Notes: a model not told the origin generated them from the sequence alone. A DNA stretch of 64,000 nt from Mesostigma viride (GCA_009746045.1 RPFO01000165.1:186001-250000), one strand, 5' to 3'. Positions 52,678-61,732 are shown, numbered from the stretch's first letter. Made by a program: numbers and translations.

Positions 52678-54448
52678 ATCATTTCAAAATTTCTCTTGAA
52701 AAACTTCTTAACACCAACATTGCTTCTGTAAAATTTGCTACACCCAAGTATGCCCCAGGGCAAGAACCCTGTGTGGCAGACTTGGTTCACAACCAAAAAC
52801 TTCATCCCAACTCATTTGGATTGGGCAAGCATGATGTGGCTAAAATGTCTCCTCTTTCTTATGAACAGATAGAGCAAGACTGTCGCACACACATAGGATT
52901 CCTAAAATGGGTGGAGGCCTTTAACAAGGCCAGGGAAGAATGGGTAGTGCCAGATCCTCTTAGTCCTTCTCATACTCCACCTGTCACACCTATTGACAAA
53001 AAGCCTGCAGGGTGCAAGCACTTGCGCCTGAAGTTTGTGTGTAAACATAAGCCAGCAGCAGATGGGTCAGTCATTTTCATGCTAGACCTTGTGTGACAGA
53101 GTTCAAGGGCACCACTGATCTGACAGAGGCAGAGTTGTACACGCCAGGCATTCAGCAAACATCCCTAAAAATCTTGCTGTCTGTCTTTGTGGGTCATCTC
53201 AATGATGGGGATGACTATGTATGTAAGGCTACAGACATTAAAAGGGCTTTCCTGAAAGGCTCACCTGAGATAGCACAACAAGTGTGGCATGGTCAGGTGT
53301 ATGTAGTCTCCACTCCCAGAGTTTGGGCAAAACACATCCCTCAGCAGTACCTGAAAGCTAACATAGGTGTTGAAGGGCTGCAATCAGCTCCTCGCATTTT
53401 CAGGATGTCAGCTCAGGCTGTGTTTGAAAAGCTAGGGGCTAGATATGATGACATAGACCCTTGCTTCTTTGTGGTCCCACACCCTCATGGCATTCTCACC
53501 TTTGTGTGGCATGGGGATGATCAGCTGATTGCTGGGCCAAGGCGTGCTGTGGATGATTTTATTCAACAAGTGTCACAGCATTTTGAGATTGGCAAGCAAG
53601 TAGAGCTGGGCACCACTGCCATAAAATTTTGTGGCACAATGTTACAACTCCAGCAGCATCAAAACCAGTGGGTGTGTGCACTTTACTCTCCCAATGATTA
53701 CATGCACAGCTGCTTGGAGGTTTTGCAAACAAAAATCAAACCTGGAGCCTGTCCTACCATTAGAGGCAAGCTGGGGTGGTTGTGCTCAACGTGTGCACCT
53801 CACCTGGCTGTGGTTAGCAGAGTTGATGATGATGTCTTGATGCAAGTAGGTCACAAAGCCATCACCAAAACTCTCCAGGAAGGCCCTCCCCTTATCTTGC
53901 ACTCCTTGGATCTCCACAAAACCATTCACATCCAAGCTATGATGGATAGTTCCATGGAGTCCAGGCAGATTACCAAGATGCAGGCAAGGGAGTCAGGCTT
54001 GTATTTTGTGCAGAATGATGATGCACCCTTGTCTCTCATTTCATGGTACAGCCGGTTGCATAGACGCAAGGCTGTCAGCAGCAATGCTGCTGAGTGCAGG
54101 GCAGTGGTGTCAGCAGTGCTTCATGCCAGGTACTTGAATCATGTGCTGGTTTGGTTGCAGATGCAAGCAGGCAGCAATGCTGGGGTGGTGGCACACTTGC
54201 TCACTGACAGTCAGTCAGTCCTCAGTTTCCTTGCTAACCCCTATGCTGTCCACACTGATCTTGACTGGGTGGTCCTGAAACAGGAGTCCACCTACTGGGA
54301 GTCCACCCGTCACGTGGAGGACAAACACAACGCTGCTGATGCACTCACTAAAGTGCCTCAGCAGGCAGCTGAACAATATCAGCTGTTGTACCACTTGATG
54401 AACCCCTATGGCAAGCAGGCAACCCTGCCCCATAGGGGGGACGCCTAG
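52659..54448 (+). CDS. pol: HG-3 pol part 2: reverse transcriptase and RNase H
   Basis: Two frames joined near 53090: 52659-53096 (leading part with MSPLSYEQIEQDCRTHIGF and LRLKFVCKHK) and 53093-54448. RT: TEFKGTTDLTEAELYTPG, TDIKRAFLKG (about 53237), APRIFRMSAQAVFEKL, HGDD at 53510-53521, FEIGKQVELGTTAIKFCG. RNase H: MMDSSMESRQITKMQ (53940), SSNAAECRAVVSAVLHARYL, LLTDSQSVLSFL, HTDLDWVVLKQE, DKHNAADALTKVP (about 54322). The frame 53093-54448 (451 codons) is uninterrupted. Copia-related; HGDD as in HG-1/2. Confidence 0.86.
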
Positions 54449-55512
54449 CAGGGTCCTGTTCACCAGGGCCGCCTAGGTCACCCAGTACCCCTTGGGCAGG
54501 TCCAAGGGGTAGGTTGTGGCTTCCAGCCAGGGGGGTTGGTTGGAGTCTGTTTTCATACATCTGCGTGCCCTATGCCCAATAAAATCTGTTTTGATTTTTT
54601 CAACACCATGGAATTTCGTTATGCACACCTTCATAGGTGGGCATGGGATGTATCTCACACTTTTTTTCCACTAGGGCGTATGCCTTGGTGGATTGGCCTT
54701 GAGCTCAGTGGCTCAGGTGCCCCCATTCAAGTGGAGGGTCAAAGCTCCCTTGACAGGTGGTTACCCAGGACCCCAGTTCACTGTGGATATCCTGGGCCAC
54801 CTGGCCTCACTGTTCAGTGGCAGTAAAGGCATGGGTGCTGTCATGTTGTCTAGTACAACGTGCTCAGCCCAGGTGCAGGATGCAATATTCCTGTCACCTG
54901 TCACCAGGACTTCAGTCACCATGTGCAGGGCAGGGGTGGCTGGTCTCACACGTTGTGCAGGTGCAACGTGGCCAGGTCCAGGATGTCATAGTCCTGTCAC
55001 CTGTCACTAGGACTTCAGCCCCTCTGTGCAGTGCAGGGGTGGCTGGTCCTCACATGTTGTGCAGGTACAACATGGACAGTGCAGGGTGCAATAAACCTGT
55101 CCACTGTCACTACTCAGGTTGCAGGTAACCTGAGCTCAGTTGACCCAGCCTGGCTGGGTATTTTTCTCTGAGTGGGCGATGATGATGGAACAACATGGAA
55201 CCTCTTAAACGGTTACCTTGGCATTTTTTTACAATGGCTCTCTTGGCTGGTGGTGCACTCCCTGGATAGGCAGACAGGAATAGCTATCTCCCTTGTGAGC
55301 TCGCGAGGAGGAGGAACTCCCCGGGCATGTTGAGCTAAACGTGATGCCATCACAAGTATTGCACGAGTTCTGGGGCCCATCTTTTTCAGTCCAGATGTTG
55401 CAGTATGGGTGTCAGTTGCTCAGCACCTCAGTCAGCTTGGAGTCAGTCTCCTAGCTGGGCAGGGTCAGGCTTGAAGTCGCTAGCCTTCAACCTGAAAGGA
55501 AAACATAATGGG
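54449..55512 (+). other. HG-3 3' untranslated region
   Basis: No gene. AATAAA at 54580-54585. Two copies of a roughly 90-bp unit (54893-54970 and 54995-55070: CACCTGTCACYAGGACTTCAG ... GGGGTGGCTGG). The PBS-complement hairpin is at 55377-55397, and a purine-rich stretch GAAAGGAAAACATAATGGG precedes the LTR. Confidence 0.7.
55377..55397 (+). promoter_or_regulatory. HG-3 3' UTR hairpin carrying the PBS complement
   Basis: CATC and GATG form a 4-bp stem around the 12-base loop TTTTTCAGTCCA. The loop includes TTTTCAGTCCA (55383-55393), complementary to the 11 bases after the 5' LTR, and ends in CCA like a tRNA 3' end. Confidence 0.62.
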
Positions 55513-55969
55513 AGTTAGATGAGATGCTTAGGCTGACACACGGATTTCCGGCCTGCGCGCCGCGTATTGCCTACCGCGGCTGAGCGGGACACCTCAGTAC
55601 AGTACGGCAGGGTGTACGGTACTGAGGTGTCATGTGGACCGATGTGCGGTTAGTGCCAGACTGTGCCTAGACTCTAGCTCGACCCGCCAGACCCGGGTTA
55701 TCCGGTTCTGGACGGGCCGAGTGTAGTCGATGCTAGTGACGTGGTCGCATGGCATTGCAGTGTACAGTTGTCCACTGGTCGTGTGCTGCAGGTAGCACCG
55801 CCATAGGCATATAGGCGTAGCACTGGGGAGTGCCACAGCACCCGAGTTTGCCCAGACGTTCCATTCTGAGCTCTCAGCTTCCATTGCTCTCTCATTGTAT
55901 TATTGTAATACAATCATCATTCGCTCTCAGCTTTCGCAGTTGTTCGTCGTCCCTAGTCTCCATCCAACT
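55513..55969 (+). repeat. 3' LTR of HG-3
   Basis: 457 bp; one difference from the 5' LTR noticed. Followed by CCCAC and the LINE-A2 ORF. Confidence 0.93.
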
Positions 55970-55974
55970 CCCAC

Positions 55975-57414
55975 GACCCCCTTCGCCCAACGGCTCCCCC
56001 GCTCCCCGGTTGGCACCTCGGCGGTCCTCTCGGCTTGCGGCCCTTCTTGCGGATGTGGGCGACCCGGCTGCGGGGGGCTCGGGCGCCCCGGTCTCCCCCT
56101 CCTTGGTCTGCGAGGTCTGCCGGAGCGGGCACCGCGGGCACCACATGTTAGTTTGTGATGCTTGCAATTCCGGGTGGCACTTGCAGTGTCTTACTCCCCG
56201 GCTCTACCGGGTCCCGCCAGGCTCCTGGACGTGCCCGCGCTGTCCCCCCCCGCGGGCCCCCGGGCTGCCCTCCCCGCCGGGTGCTCCGGCCCCCTGCCCC
56301 GTGCGCCCCCTGCCGAGGCCCTCGGGGCGGGCCGTGGCCTGCCCGATGGGGCCGCCGTTGCTCGGGCCCAGCTGGCGCCCTCGGCCCCGGGGCCCCACCC
56401 GTCGCCTGGCCCCGCCGACGGGGGCGCGGCGCTGCCGCTGGCCGACCCCCGGCGGGCCTGGCGACCCCGGCCCCCCCCCGGCCCCTCGCTCCCCGACGCT
56501 CTGGCCTCCCTTCCCCCGGCCGCGGTTGGCCACCCAGCCGCCACCCCCGTCCTTGCCGCGTGGGACGGCGCCCCCGGGGCCCACTCGTTCACCTCGTGGC
56601 CGCCCTCGCACATTGTCGGCGTGGTGGGCCGAGCCACCTTTTCTTGGGCGTACTGCCCTTTGTTGCTGGACGCGGTCGGGTTGCAGGCCGCCTTTCCCTC
56701 GCTCCCTCGGCCCCCGGCCTTCCTGGCCCTAGTGGCGCGCGTGCGGGCGACATTTCTTTCCGCCGCGCCCCCCCGGTGACGGCCTCGACTCTTTGGGGGT
56801 ATGTCTTGGAAGGATATCACGCCGGCTGCCGGCTGCCGTGGCATCTCCCGGCCGCCCGGCAGGAAGAGCTGCTTTCCCTGGACGAGCGGGTGGGTCAGGA
56901 GGTGGTCGAGTTCGTCACGGCGGTGGCTCGAGACGCTCAGGTCTCGGTGCGGGCGGCCTACCTCGCGGGCGGCGCCGACCTGGGCCTCATGTCCCCGCGG
57001 CAGCTTCGCCTCTTCTTGGACGCCCAGGCCCCGCCTCCCGGCCCGGTTGCCAGTGGGGGCTTTCTCATCACCTCCCTCAGCCTGGCGCAGGCCGCCATGC
57101 TGCGTGTGGAGTTCGGGGCCCCCATCGCGGTTCAGGGCGGCCAGGCCATCTTGGTGGACTCGGCCGGGCGCGCCCAGCCCCTAACCGCGGGGACGCCTGT
57201 TTCTGCCTTCCTCCACGACATCCTGGAGTTGGCAGGCATCCCGCACGAATGGCACCCCGCGGCTGCCCAACCGGTCGGCATCCTCTCGCGCGCCCAGATT
57301 GCTGCTCTCCCGGGTTGCTGGGAGGCCGGCTCCAGGGGACCCGCCCCCCCCTCATGTCCGGTCCCTTCTGGAGGGGGACGACCCCGAGTCGGGCTCCTGT
57401 GCCATCTGCCTTGA
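55975..57414 (+). CDS. LINE-A2 ORF N-terminal part: PHD finger and helical domain
   Basis: Continuation of the ORF started at 47467. After a basic stretch (PRRSSRLAALLADVG) lies a PHD finger at 56109-56243: C-x2-C ... C-x2-C ... H-x2-C ... C-x2-C (CEVC, CDAC, WHLQC, CPRC), a fold that reads histone tails in host proteins. A long Pro/Arg-rich linker follows (56250-56740) where the frame changes. The frame 56155-57414 then encodes an ordered domain, TLWGYVLEGYHAGCRLPWHL and LSLAQAAMLRVEFGAPI (56790-57300), that I do not recognise. PHD fingers have been described in ORFs of some other LINEs. Confidence 0.75.
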
Positions 57415-58282
57415 GCCCTTCCGGCCGGGGGATGGCTTGTGTCGCCTGCCCGCGTGCGGCCACACATTCCATCAAGCGTGCATCGCGCGCAGCTTGCTCC
57501 ACTCCGCGCCGCGCTGCCCGTTGTGCCGGGCTGTTGTGCCGCCCCCTGGGACTGCGCTTCCTCTCGGCCCGCCCCCGGTCTCGCTGGGTCCCCTGCCGGG
57601 TCCCCACCGGGCCCCGGGGCCAGCTGCCTCCCCGACCCCTCGGCCGCAGCCCCCGGCCTCGTTGCCGGGGCCCAGTGGGGTGGTCGCGGGCGCGCTGGCG
57701 AGTCCCCCGGGGAGGGGCGCCGGCGTTCTCGATCCCCCTCCGCTGGGGGTCTCCCCGGTGGGCACTGCCTCCTCCGTGGCCCCGGCGGGCAGGCCGGGCG
57801 CTGGTCGGGTCGTGGTGCGCGCGCCTGCCGGCCCGGCTGGGGAGACGCCGCAGGCCCCACGTCCTGCCTTTGCTGGCGCCGCTCCCCGCCACTCAGCGCC
57901 CGCCGACGGCCTTCACCGGTGTGCCGTGCTGCTTCCCACGGGGTCCCCGTGTGCTGGTGTGTTCCACAACCGTAACCTCCTCTGCCAGCACCTTCGCGCT
58001 GTGCACCCCGATCTCGGCGCGGCGGATCTGCAGGCCATGAGCTGTTACCAGTGCCCGGAAACTCACTGCCAGCGGGTGTACTCCATTCACGGGCGCGCTC
58101 AGCACGCGCGCGCCTGTGTTGCTCAACGGCCCCTCAACCGGCCAGCAGTCCCGGCCCCCTCCCCCCTCCCGCCTCGGCTCCCACCGGCTCCCAGCCCCCG
58201 CCGCCCGACTACTCGGCCAGTTGGCGTTGGCTTGACACGGTTCCCTGGGATGCATGCGCCATCAACCCGACGTCTACCCTGA
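57299..58282 (+). CDS. LINE-A2 ORF middle part: RING-H2 and C2H2-like fingers
   Basis: Frame of 327 codons, one step from the previous part (change near 57330). Residues 34-76 form a complete RING-H2: C34-x2-C37-x15-C53-x-H55-x2-H58-x2-C61-x11-C73-x2-C76 (CAIC ... CGHTFHQAC ... CPLC), the E3-ubiquitin-ligase type. A Pro-rich linker follows, then two finger-like units near 57925-58110 (CAVLLPTGSPC with LCQHLRAVH; CPETHC with H and C), like the DNA-binding fingers of R2 elements. The frame shifts near 58200 into the RT part. A RING inside a LINE ORF is unusual. Confidence 0.78.
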   Translation: MLLSRVAGRPAPGDPPPPHVRSLLEGDDPESGSCAICLEPFRPGDGLCRLPACGHTFHQACIARSLLHSAPRCPLCRAVVPPPGTALPLGPPPVSLGPLPGPHRAPGPAASPTPRPQPPASLPGPSGVVAGALASPPGRGAGVLDPPPLGVSPVGTASSVAPAGRPGAGRVVVRAPAGPAGETPQAPRPAFAGAAPRHSAPADGLHRCAVLLPTGSPCAGVFHNRNLLCQHLRAVHPDLGAADLQAMSCYQCPETHCQRVYSIHGRAQHARACVAQRPLNRPAVPAPSPLPPRLPPAPSPRRPTTRPVGVGLTRFPGMHAPSTRRLP

Positions 58283-59025
58283 CCGACCTCCCCCACCGCG
58301 CGCGTAGCCTTTTCGCGCAATGTGCAATCGTTTCTCTCCGGCGCATGCACGCCGCTCCGGACGACCCGCTTGGCTTTAAACTGCACATGGTGACCCCCCG
58401 CCTGCTCCTCACCCCTCTCGGGCGTGGTGTGCGCGGCCTCCAGGGTGCGGTTATTGCCCGTTGCCGACGCTTTCTGCAGGGAGACTGGCAGGGGCTGTTT
58501 GACGTGCCGCCCCCGCGCACGGCCCGGCTGTCGGGGGAGGTCAACTTCGAGCGGGTGGCCGCCGACGTCATCCGCCTCGTCCGCGAGGGGCAGCTCAGCC
58601 GGGCCATGACCCGCTTGGAAATGGCCAAGCTGGCCCCCGCCAATGCGGCTACCCTGGCGGCCTTGGAGGCTCTTCACCCTGCGGAGCCCGGATTCCAGCT
58701 GCCCGTGCCGGACCCCCTGCCGGCCCCCCTCCGGCTGGACCGCGACTGCTTCCTGGAGGTGATGCGTGCGGTCCCGCGGGCTTCCTCTACCGGGCCGTCG
58801 GGCTGGCGCTACGAGCACTTGGAGGTCCTGGTGGGGCATGGGGGCGAGGACATTCTCTTTGACACCCTCATTGACCTGGCGGCTGGTCGCGTTCCTCCCG
58901 CTGCGCGCGAGTGGTTAGCGGGCGCTCGCCTCCTCGCTCTGCTCAAGGGTGTCTTGCCCCCCCCGAGGGCAAGGTGCGCCCGATCGCCTGCGGTGAGGTG
59001 CTCCGCAAGCTCGTGGGCAAAGTGA
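58200..59025 (+). CDS. LINE-A2 ORF: RT N-terminal region
   Basis: Frame 58051-59025, with homology starting at about 58165. It encodes the region before RT (WRWLDTVPWDACAINP), EGQLSRAMTRLEMAKLAP and SSTGPSGWRYEHLEVLVGH (RT motif 0/1 region). The frame leaves the RT sequence at a C-run (8 C at 58957-58964) and RT continues in the frame 58911-61121. LINE-A1 (4334-4924) is colinear. Confidence 0.82.
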
Positions 59026-61121
59026 TCTGCCGCCAAAAGGCGCCCGAGCTCCGTGCCTTTTTCTGCCCGCCCCTCGCAGCGGGTGAGACCTCGGTGGCGG
59101 CCCAGCTGGGGGTGACGACTCCAGGCGGGGCGGATATCCTCATCCATTCGGTGCAGGCCTACCTCGAGGCCCACCCCACCCACGCTGTCGTCAAGGTCGA
59201 CTGCCACAACGCGTTCAACAGTCTGTCCCGCGCCAGCATGTTTGCGGCCGTCATGGAGTCCTTCGAGGACTTGTACGCTTGGACAGCCGTGTGCTACGGC
59301 CAGCCCGGCCAACTGGTTCACATCATGGAGGACGGCACTCGCGGCGGCCTGCTGTCGCGGTCGGGCACCCAGCAAGGGGACCCCCTGGGACCCCTGTACT
59401 TTGCCGCCCCCCTCCAGGGTTGCCTCCAAGCGGTCCATGCTGCCCACCCGGCGGTCGCTATTCAGGCCTACTTGGATGATATCTACCTTCTGGGCCCTGT
59501 GCCGGACACCACCGCGGCTCTGCTGGCACTGCAGACCGCGGTGGCCGACATCAACCTCCAGTTGACCCTGGCCAAGTGCGCGGTGTACTCGCCCCAAGGT
59601 GATTGCTCCGGCTTTCCGCCCCAGCTCTTGGGCCGGGACGAGCGCCTCCATGGGTTGGATGTCCTCGGCGTTCCGGTTGGCGACCCCGCGTTTGTCATCG
59701 ATGCTCTGCGGGCCGCCCTCGAGGCACGCACTGAGGTACTGCCCTTGATTGCGCGCCTTCATGATTCGCAGACCAAGGGTCTGCTTCTGTGGTTTTGCGC
59801 TCACCCTCGCGTCGTTCACTGGCTCCGGGGCGCTCTTCCGGCTCAGGTCCGGCTGGCCGCCGAGGGCCACGACGAACGCGTCCAGTCGGCCTTGGCGCAG
59901 CTGGTCCCGGGCCCCGACCTCCCGCCACATGCTATTCGCATTGCCTCCCTGCCTGCACGGATGGGTGGCTGCGGTCTGACTCGTGCCGCCCGGCTGGCCC
60001 CAGCAGCATTTTTGGGCTCCGTCGCTCAGTCGTGGGCGGAAAGCTGCCGGCTCCTGCCCCTTTTGGCAACGGCAGCGCCTGACCTCCTGGACCCCAGCAA
60101 CCCCTTGCCCTTCGTCACTGCCATCCAGGAGGCCTATGCTGAGATCCAGCAGGCCTGTTCTCCCGTCCGTGCCGCTCAGGCGGTACAGCGCCACCTCCCT
60201 TGCGGCACTCCCTCGGTCGCCTCCGTTCAATCTCCCGCCGCATTCCCTGCTCGCGTCATCGATAAACACCAGAAAACCTACGCGGGTATTCTGCACACGG
60301 CTGATTGGATTGCTCTTTTCGCGGACCTCGACGCCCAGGGACGTGCGTGGCTGTTCTCGCTTTCCTTGCGGAGTGTGGGCTCGGCGTACCTTCGTGCTCT
60401 TCCCATGGCCCCCCCATTCGCCTTGGCTCCCAGCCACTACTCGGTGGCGCTCCGGCACCAGCTATTTGCCCCGCAGCCTCTTGTTACGGCCGGGCGGCCT
60501 TGTGGTAGCTGTGGGCAGCCGCTGGATCCCACGGGGACTCACTACCTTTCCTGCATGGGGGGCCAACAGAATCAGAATTGGTATTTGTATTTGCACACTG
60601 TCCTCCTGACGGTGGTGCTCGCCATGATTCGGTCGGTTTTCCCCCACGCGAACATCCGGTCCGAGGATGCGGATGGCGCTGCCTTCTATTCCCCCAACCA
60701 CCGGCCTGACATCGTGGTGCTGGACTTTGAGGGGGGTGGCCGGCATCTGCTTATCGACGTTTCGGTGGCGCGGCCCTTGGCTCTTAGCCACGTGGCTGGG
60801 GCCTCCCTCACGGCAGGTTACACGGCGGACCGGGCGGAGCGGGCCAAGCTCCTGGCCTACGGCGACGTCGGGCACCATCGTGTGGTGCCCTTTGTCCTGG
60901 AGGAGTTTGGGGCCATGGGGCCCCTGACCTCCGCCTTCTTCAAGGAGTGTTGCCGGCTCCGGGAGGACCGGCTGGACCTGGAGGGCCAGCGGGCCTCATG
61001 GTCGGCGCGGACCTGGACGTCATATTGGCGTCAGCGCTTGTCGGTGGCGCTGACTCGGGCCATGGCTGACATCATGCTCCGCCGTACGCGGGCTGATTTT
61101 GCGGTGCAGCAGGGCTATTAG
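58911..61121 (+). CDS. LINE-A2 ORF: reverse transcriptase and restriction-like endonuclease
   Basis: 736 codons, intact to TAG 61119. Real homology begins at about 58965 (EGKVRPIACGEVLRKLVGK). RT motifs: VKVDCHNAFNSLSR (59188-59230), GTQQGDPLGPLYF (59365-59403), active site YLDD (59468-59479), LAKCAVYSPQGDCSG. After the thumb, a CCHC motif CGSCG ... H ... C (60500-60556) and the PD-(D/E)xK-type site RPDIVVLDF ... LLIDVSVARP (60703-60777), followed by a conserved tail. The combination is that of R2-superfamily LINEs, which nick the target and prime reverse transcription there. The insertion sites seen in this window are TATATA-rich. Confidence 0.88.
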   Translation: MVSGRSPPRSAQGCLAPPEGKVRPIACGEVLRKLVGKVICRQKAPELRAFFCPPLAAGETSVAAQLGVTTPGGADILIHSVQAYLEAHPTHAVVKVDCHNAFNSLSRASMFAAVMESFEDLYAWTAVCYGQPGQLVHIMEDGTRGGLLSRSGTQQGDPLGPLYFAAPLQGCLQAVHAAHPAVAIQAYLDDIYLLGPVPDTTAALLALQTAVADINLQLTLAKCAVYSPQGDCSGFPPQLLGRDERLHGLDVLGVPVGDPAFVIDALRAALEARTEVLPLIARLHDSQTKGLLLWFCAHPRVVHWLRGALPAQVRLAAEGHDERVQSALAQLVPGPDLPPHAIRIASLPARMGGCGLTRAARLAPAAFLGSVAQSWAESCRLLPLLATAAPDLLDPSNPLPFVTAIQEAYAEIQQACSPVRAAQAVQRHLPCGTPSVASVQSPAAFPARVIDKHQKTYAGILHTADWIALFADLDAQGRAWLFSLSLRSVGSAYLRALPMAPPFALAPSHYSVALRHQLFAPQPLVTAGRPCGSCGQPLDPTGTHYLSCMGGQQNQNWYLYLHTVLLTVVLAMIRSVFPHANIRSEDADGAAFYSPNHRPDIVVLDFEGGGRHLLIDVSVARPLALSHVAGASLTAGYTADRAERAKLLAYGDVGHHRVVPFVLEEFGAMGPLTSAFFKECCRLREDRLDLEGQRASWSARTWTSYWRQRLSVALTRAMADIMLRRTRADFAVQQGY

Positions 61122-61257
61122 GTTCCTCCCGTTAGGAGTTTCCATTGGTCTTATCGTAGTATAGAGATTTGACATGGCTCTGTATAGAGGTTTATAGCTG
61201 GGCGTTTGCTTTGGTTTGAGTGATTTCACTCTGCTGTAAGTAATTATATTATTATAA
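61122..61257 (+). other. LINE-A2 3' UTR
   Basis: 136 bp, GTTCCTCCCG ... CTGCTGTAAGTAATTATATT and an AT-rich end. It contains TGTAA, the usual green-algal polyadenylation signal. Same end in the copies at 11351-12036 and 14309-14398. Confidence 0.8.
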
Positions 61258-61269
61258 TATATAGAGGCA
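61258..61269 (+). repeat. 12-bp target duplication, right of LINE-A2
   Basis: TATATAGAGGCA, matching 47047-47058. Confidence 0.9.
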
Positions 61270-61592
61270 GCCACAGCAGGGTATGGCCTTGTTATACGCT
61301 GCCCCACCATCCCAAGGCCTCGTAGGGTCCCCTAGCGCTTGTAAGATGCTCAAGGGACCGTGTGGATAGCATGGTCATGCGTTGACAATAATTGGTCCCA
61401 ATGGTCCTAAAACCCACATTTTGGCCAAGTTCGCGCTTTGAGGTCTGGCAGGTGGCAGGGCCCATTCATGCACTAAATGTAATTATTTGACCCCAGGTTT
61501 TTGATAGAAACTAAAAAAGTGTGTTATCTGTCATGGGCACGAATGCCAGGGTCAAATTTTAATGTTTGCATATATATTTTTTAATTCCACTT
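61270..61592. other. Right part of element T, no gene
   Basis: Non-coding; GGTCCTAAAA at 61409 and GGTCCTAAATTTAG at 61593 repeat the motif of the left end at 40646. Confidence 0.5.
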
Positions 61593-61606
61593 GGTCCTAA
61601 ATTTAG

Positions 61607-61714
61607 TACTTTTACTGGGAAGATGGACACTGAAGGCTTGTGGGGACAGTGGCTGATACAGTAGGTTCTCAGGCTGGTCCAAGCTCCAAATTAAACAAGA
61701 AAGGGTTGGAGTTA
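61607..61714 (+). other. Displaced end of HG-2 (purine tract and LTR start)
   Basis: GGCTGGTCCAAGCTCC, then AACAAGAAAGGGTTGG and AGTTA closely match HG-1 29035-29077 (end of internal region, purine tract, first LTR bases). It is the part missing from HG-2 at 40645. LTR similarity stops after AGTTA, where CAGGGGC begins. Confidence 0.6.
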
Positions 61715-61732
61715 CAGGGGCAGCTCACGTAG

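Larger units (their letters stand above)
47480..55969 (+). mobile_element. HG-3, second subfamily of the HG elements
   Basis: 8490 bp with two 457-bp LTRs differing at a single position that I noticed (47838 region, C/T). LTR ends AGTTAGATG and CATCCAACT. The flanks ACCAC and CCCAC match at four of five positions. Same order as HG-1/2 (gag, IN, PR, RT, RH) and the HGDD motif, but protein and non-coding sequence are strongly diverged. Several frame breaks exist despite near-identical LTRs. Confidence 0.88.
47059..61257 (+). mobile_element. LINE-A2, full-length R2-like LINE split by HG-3
   Basis: Bounded by the 12-bp duplication TATATAGAGGCA. Without HG-3 it is about 5.7 kb: 5' UTR with tandem 170-bp units, one long ORF starting at ATG 47467 and resuming at 55975, stop at 61119-61121, and a 136-bp 3' UTR containing CTGTAAG and ending TTATTATAA. 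Domains: PHD finger, RING finger, C2H2-like fingers, RT (YLDD), CCHC and a restriction-like endonuclease. The C-terminal endonuclease places it in the R2 superfamily. Near-identical truncated copies at 11351 and 14309 show recent activity of this lineage. Confidence 0.88.
40646..61606. mobile_element. Element T, small DNA-type element expanded by nested insertions
   Basis: GGTCCTAAATTTAG occurs at 40646-40659 and again at 61593-61606. At the left it extends to the perfect palindrome GTCCTAAATTTAGGAC. Removing Copia-3 and LINE-A2 leaves about 1.75 kb (40646-40737, 45736-47058, 61270-61606) with no ORF, many GTACC units near the Copia-3 site and several GTCCTAAA motifs. The two ends may be inverted repeats or a long target duplication. 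HG-2-like sequence lies on both sides. Class unknown. Confidence 0.45.

Noticed and set aside
56191-56844. Several 130-270-codon minus-strand ORFs opposite LINE-A2
   Set aside because: High GC content removes stop codons on the reverse strand; no domain seen.
58809-60458. Minus-strand 549-codon ORF
   Set aside because: Mirror of the LINE-A2 RT coding strand, which has clear catalytic motifs on the plus strand.
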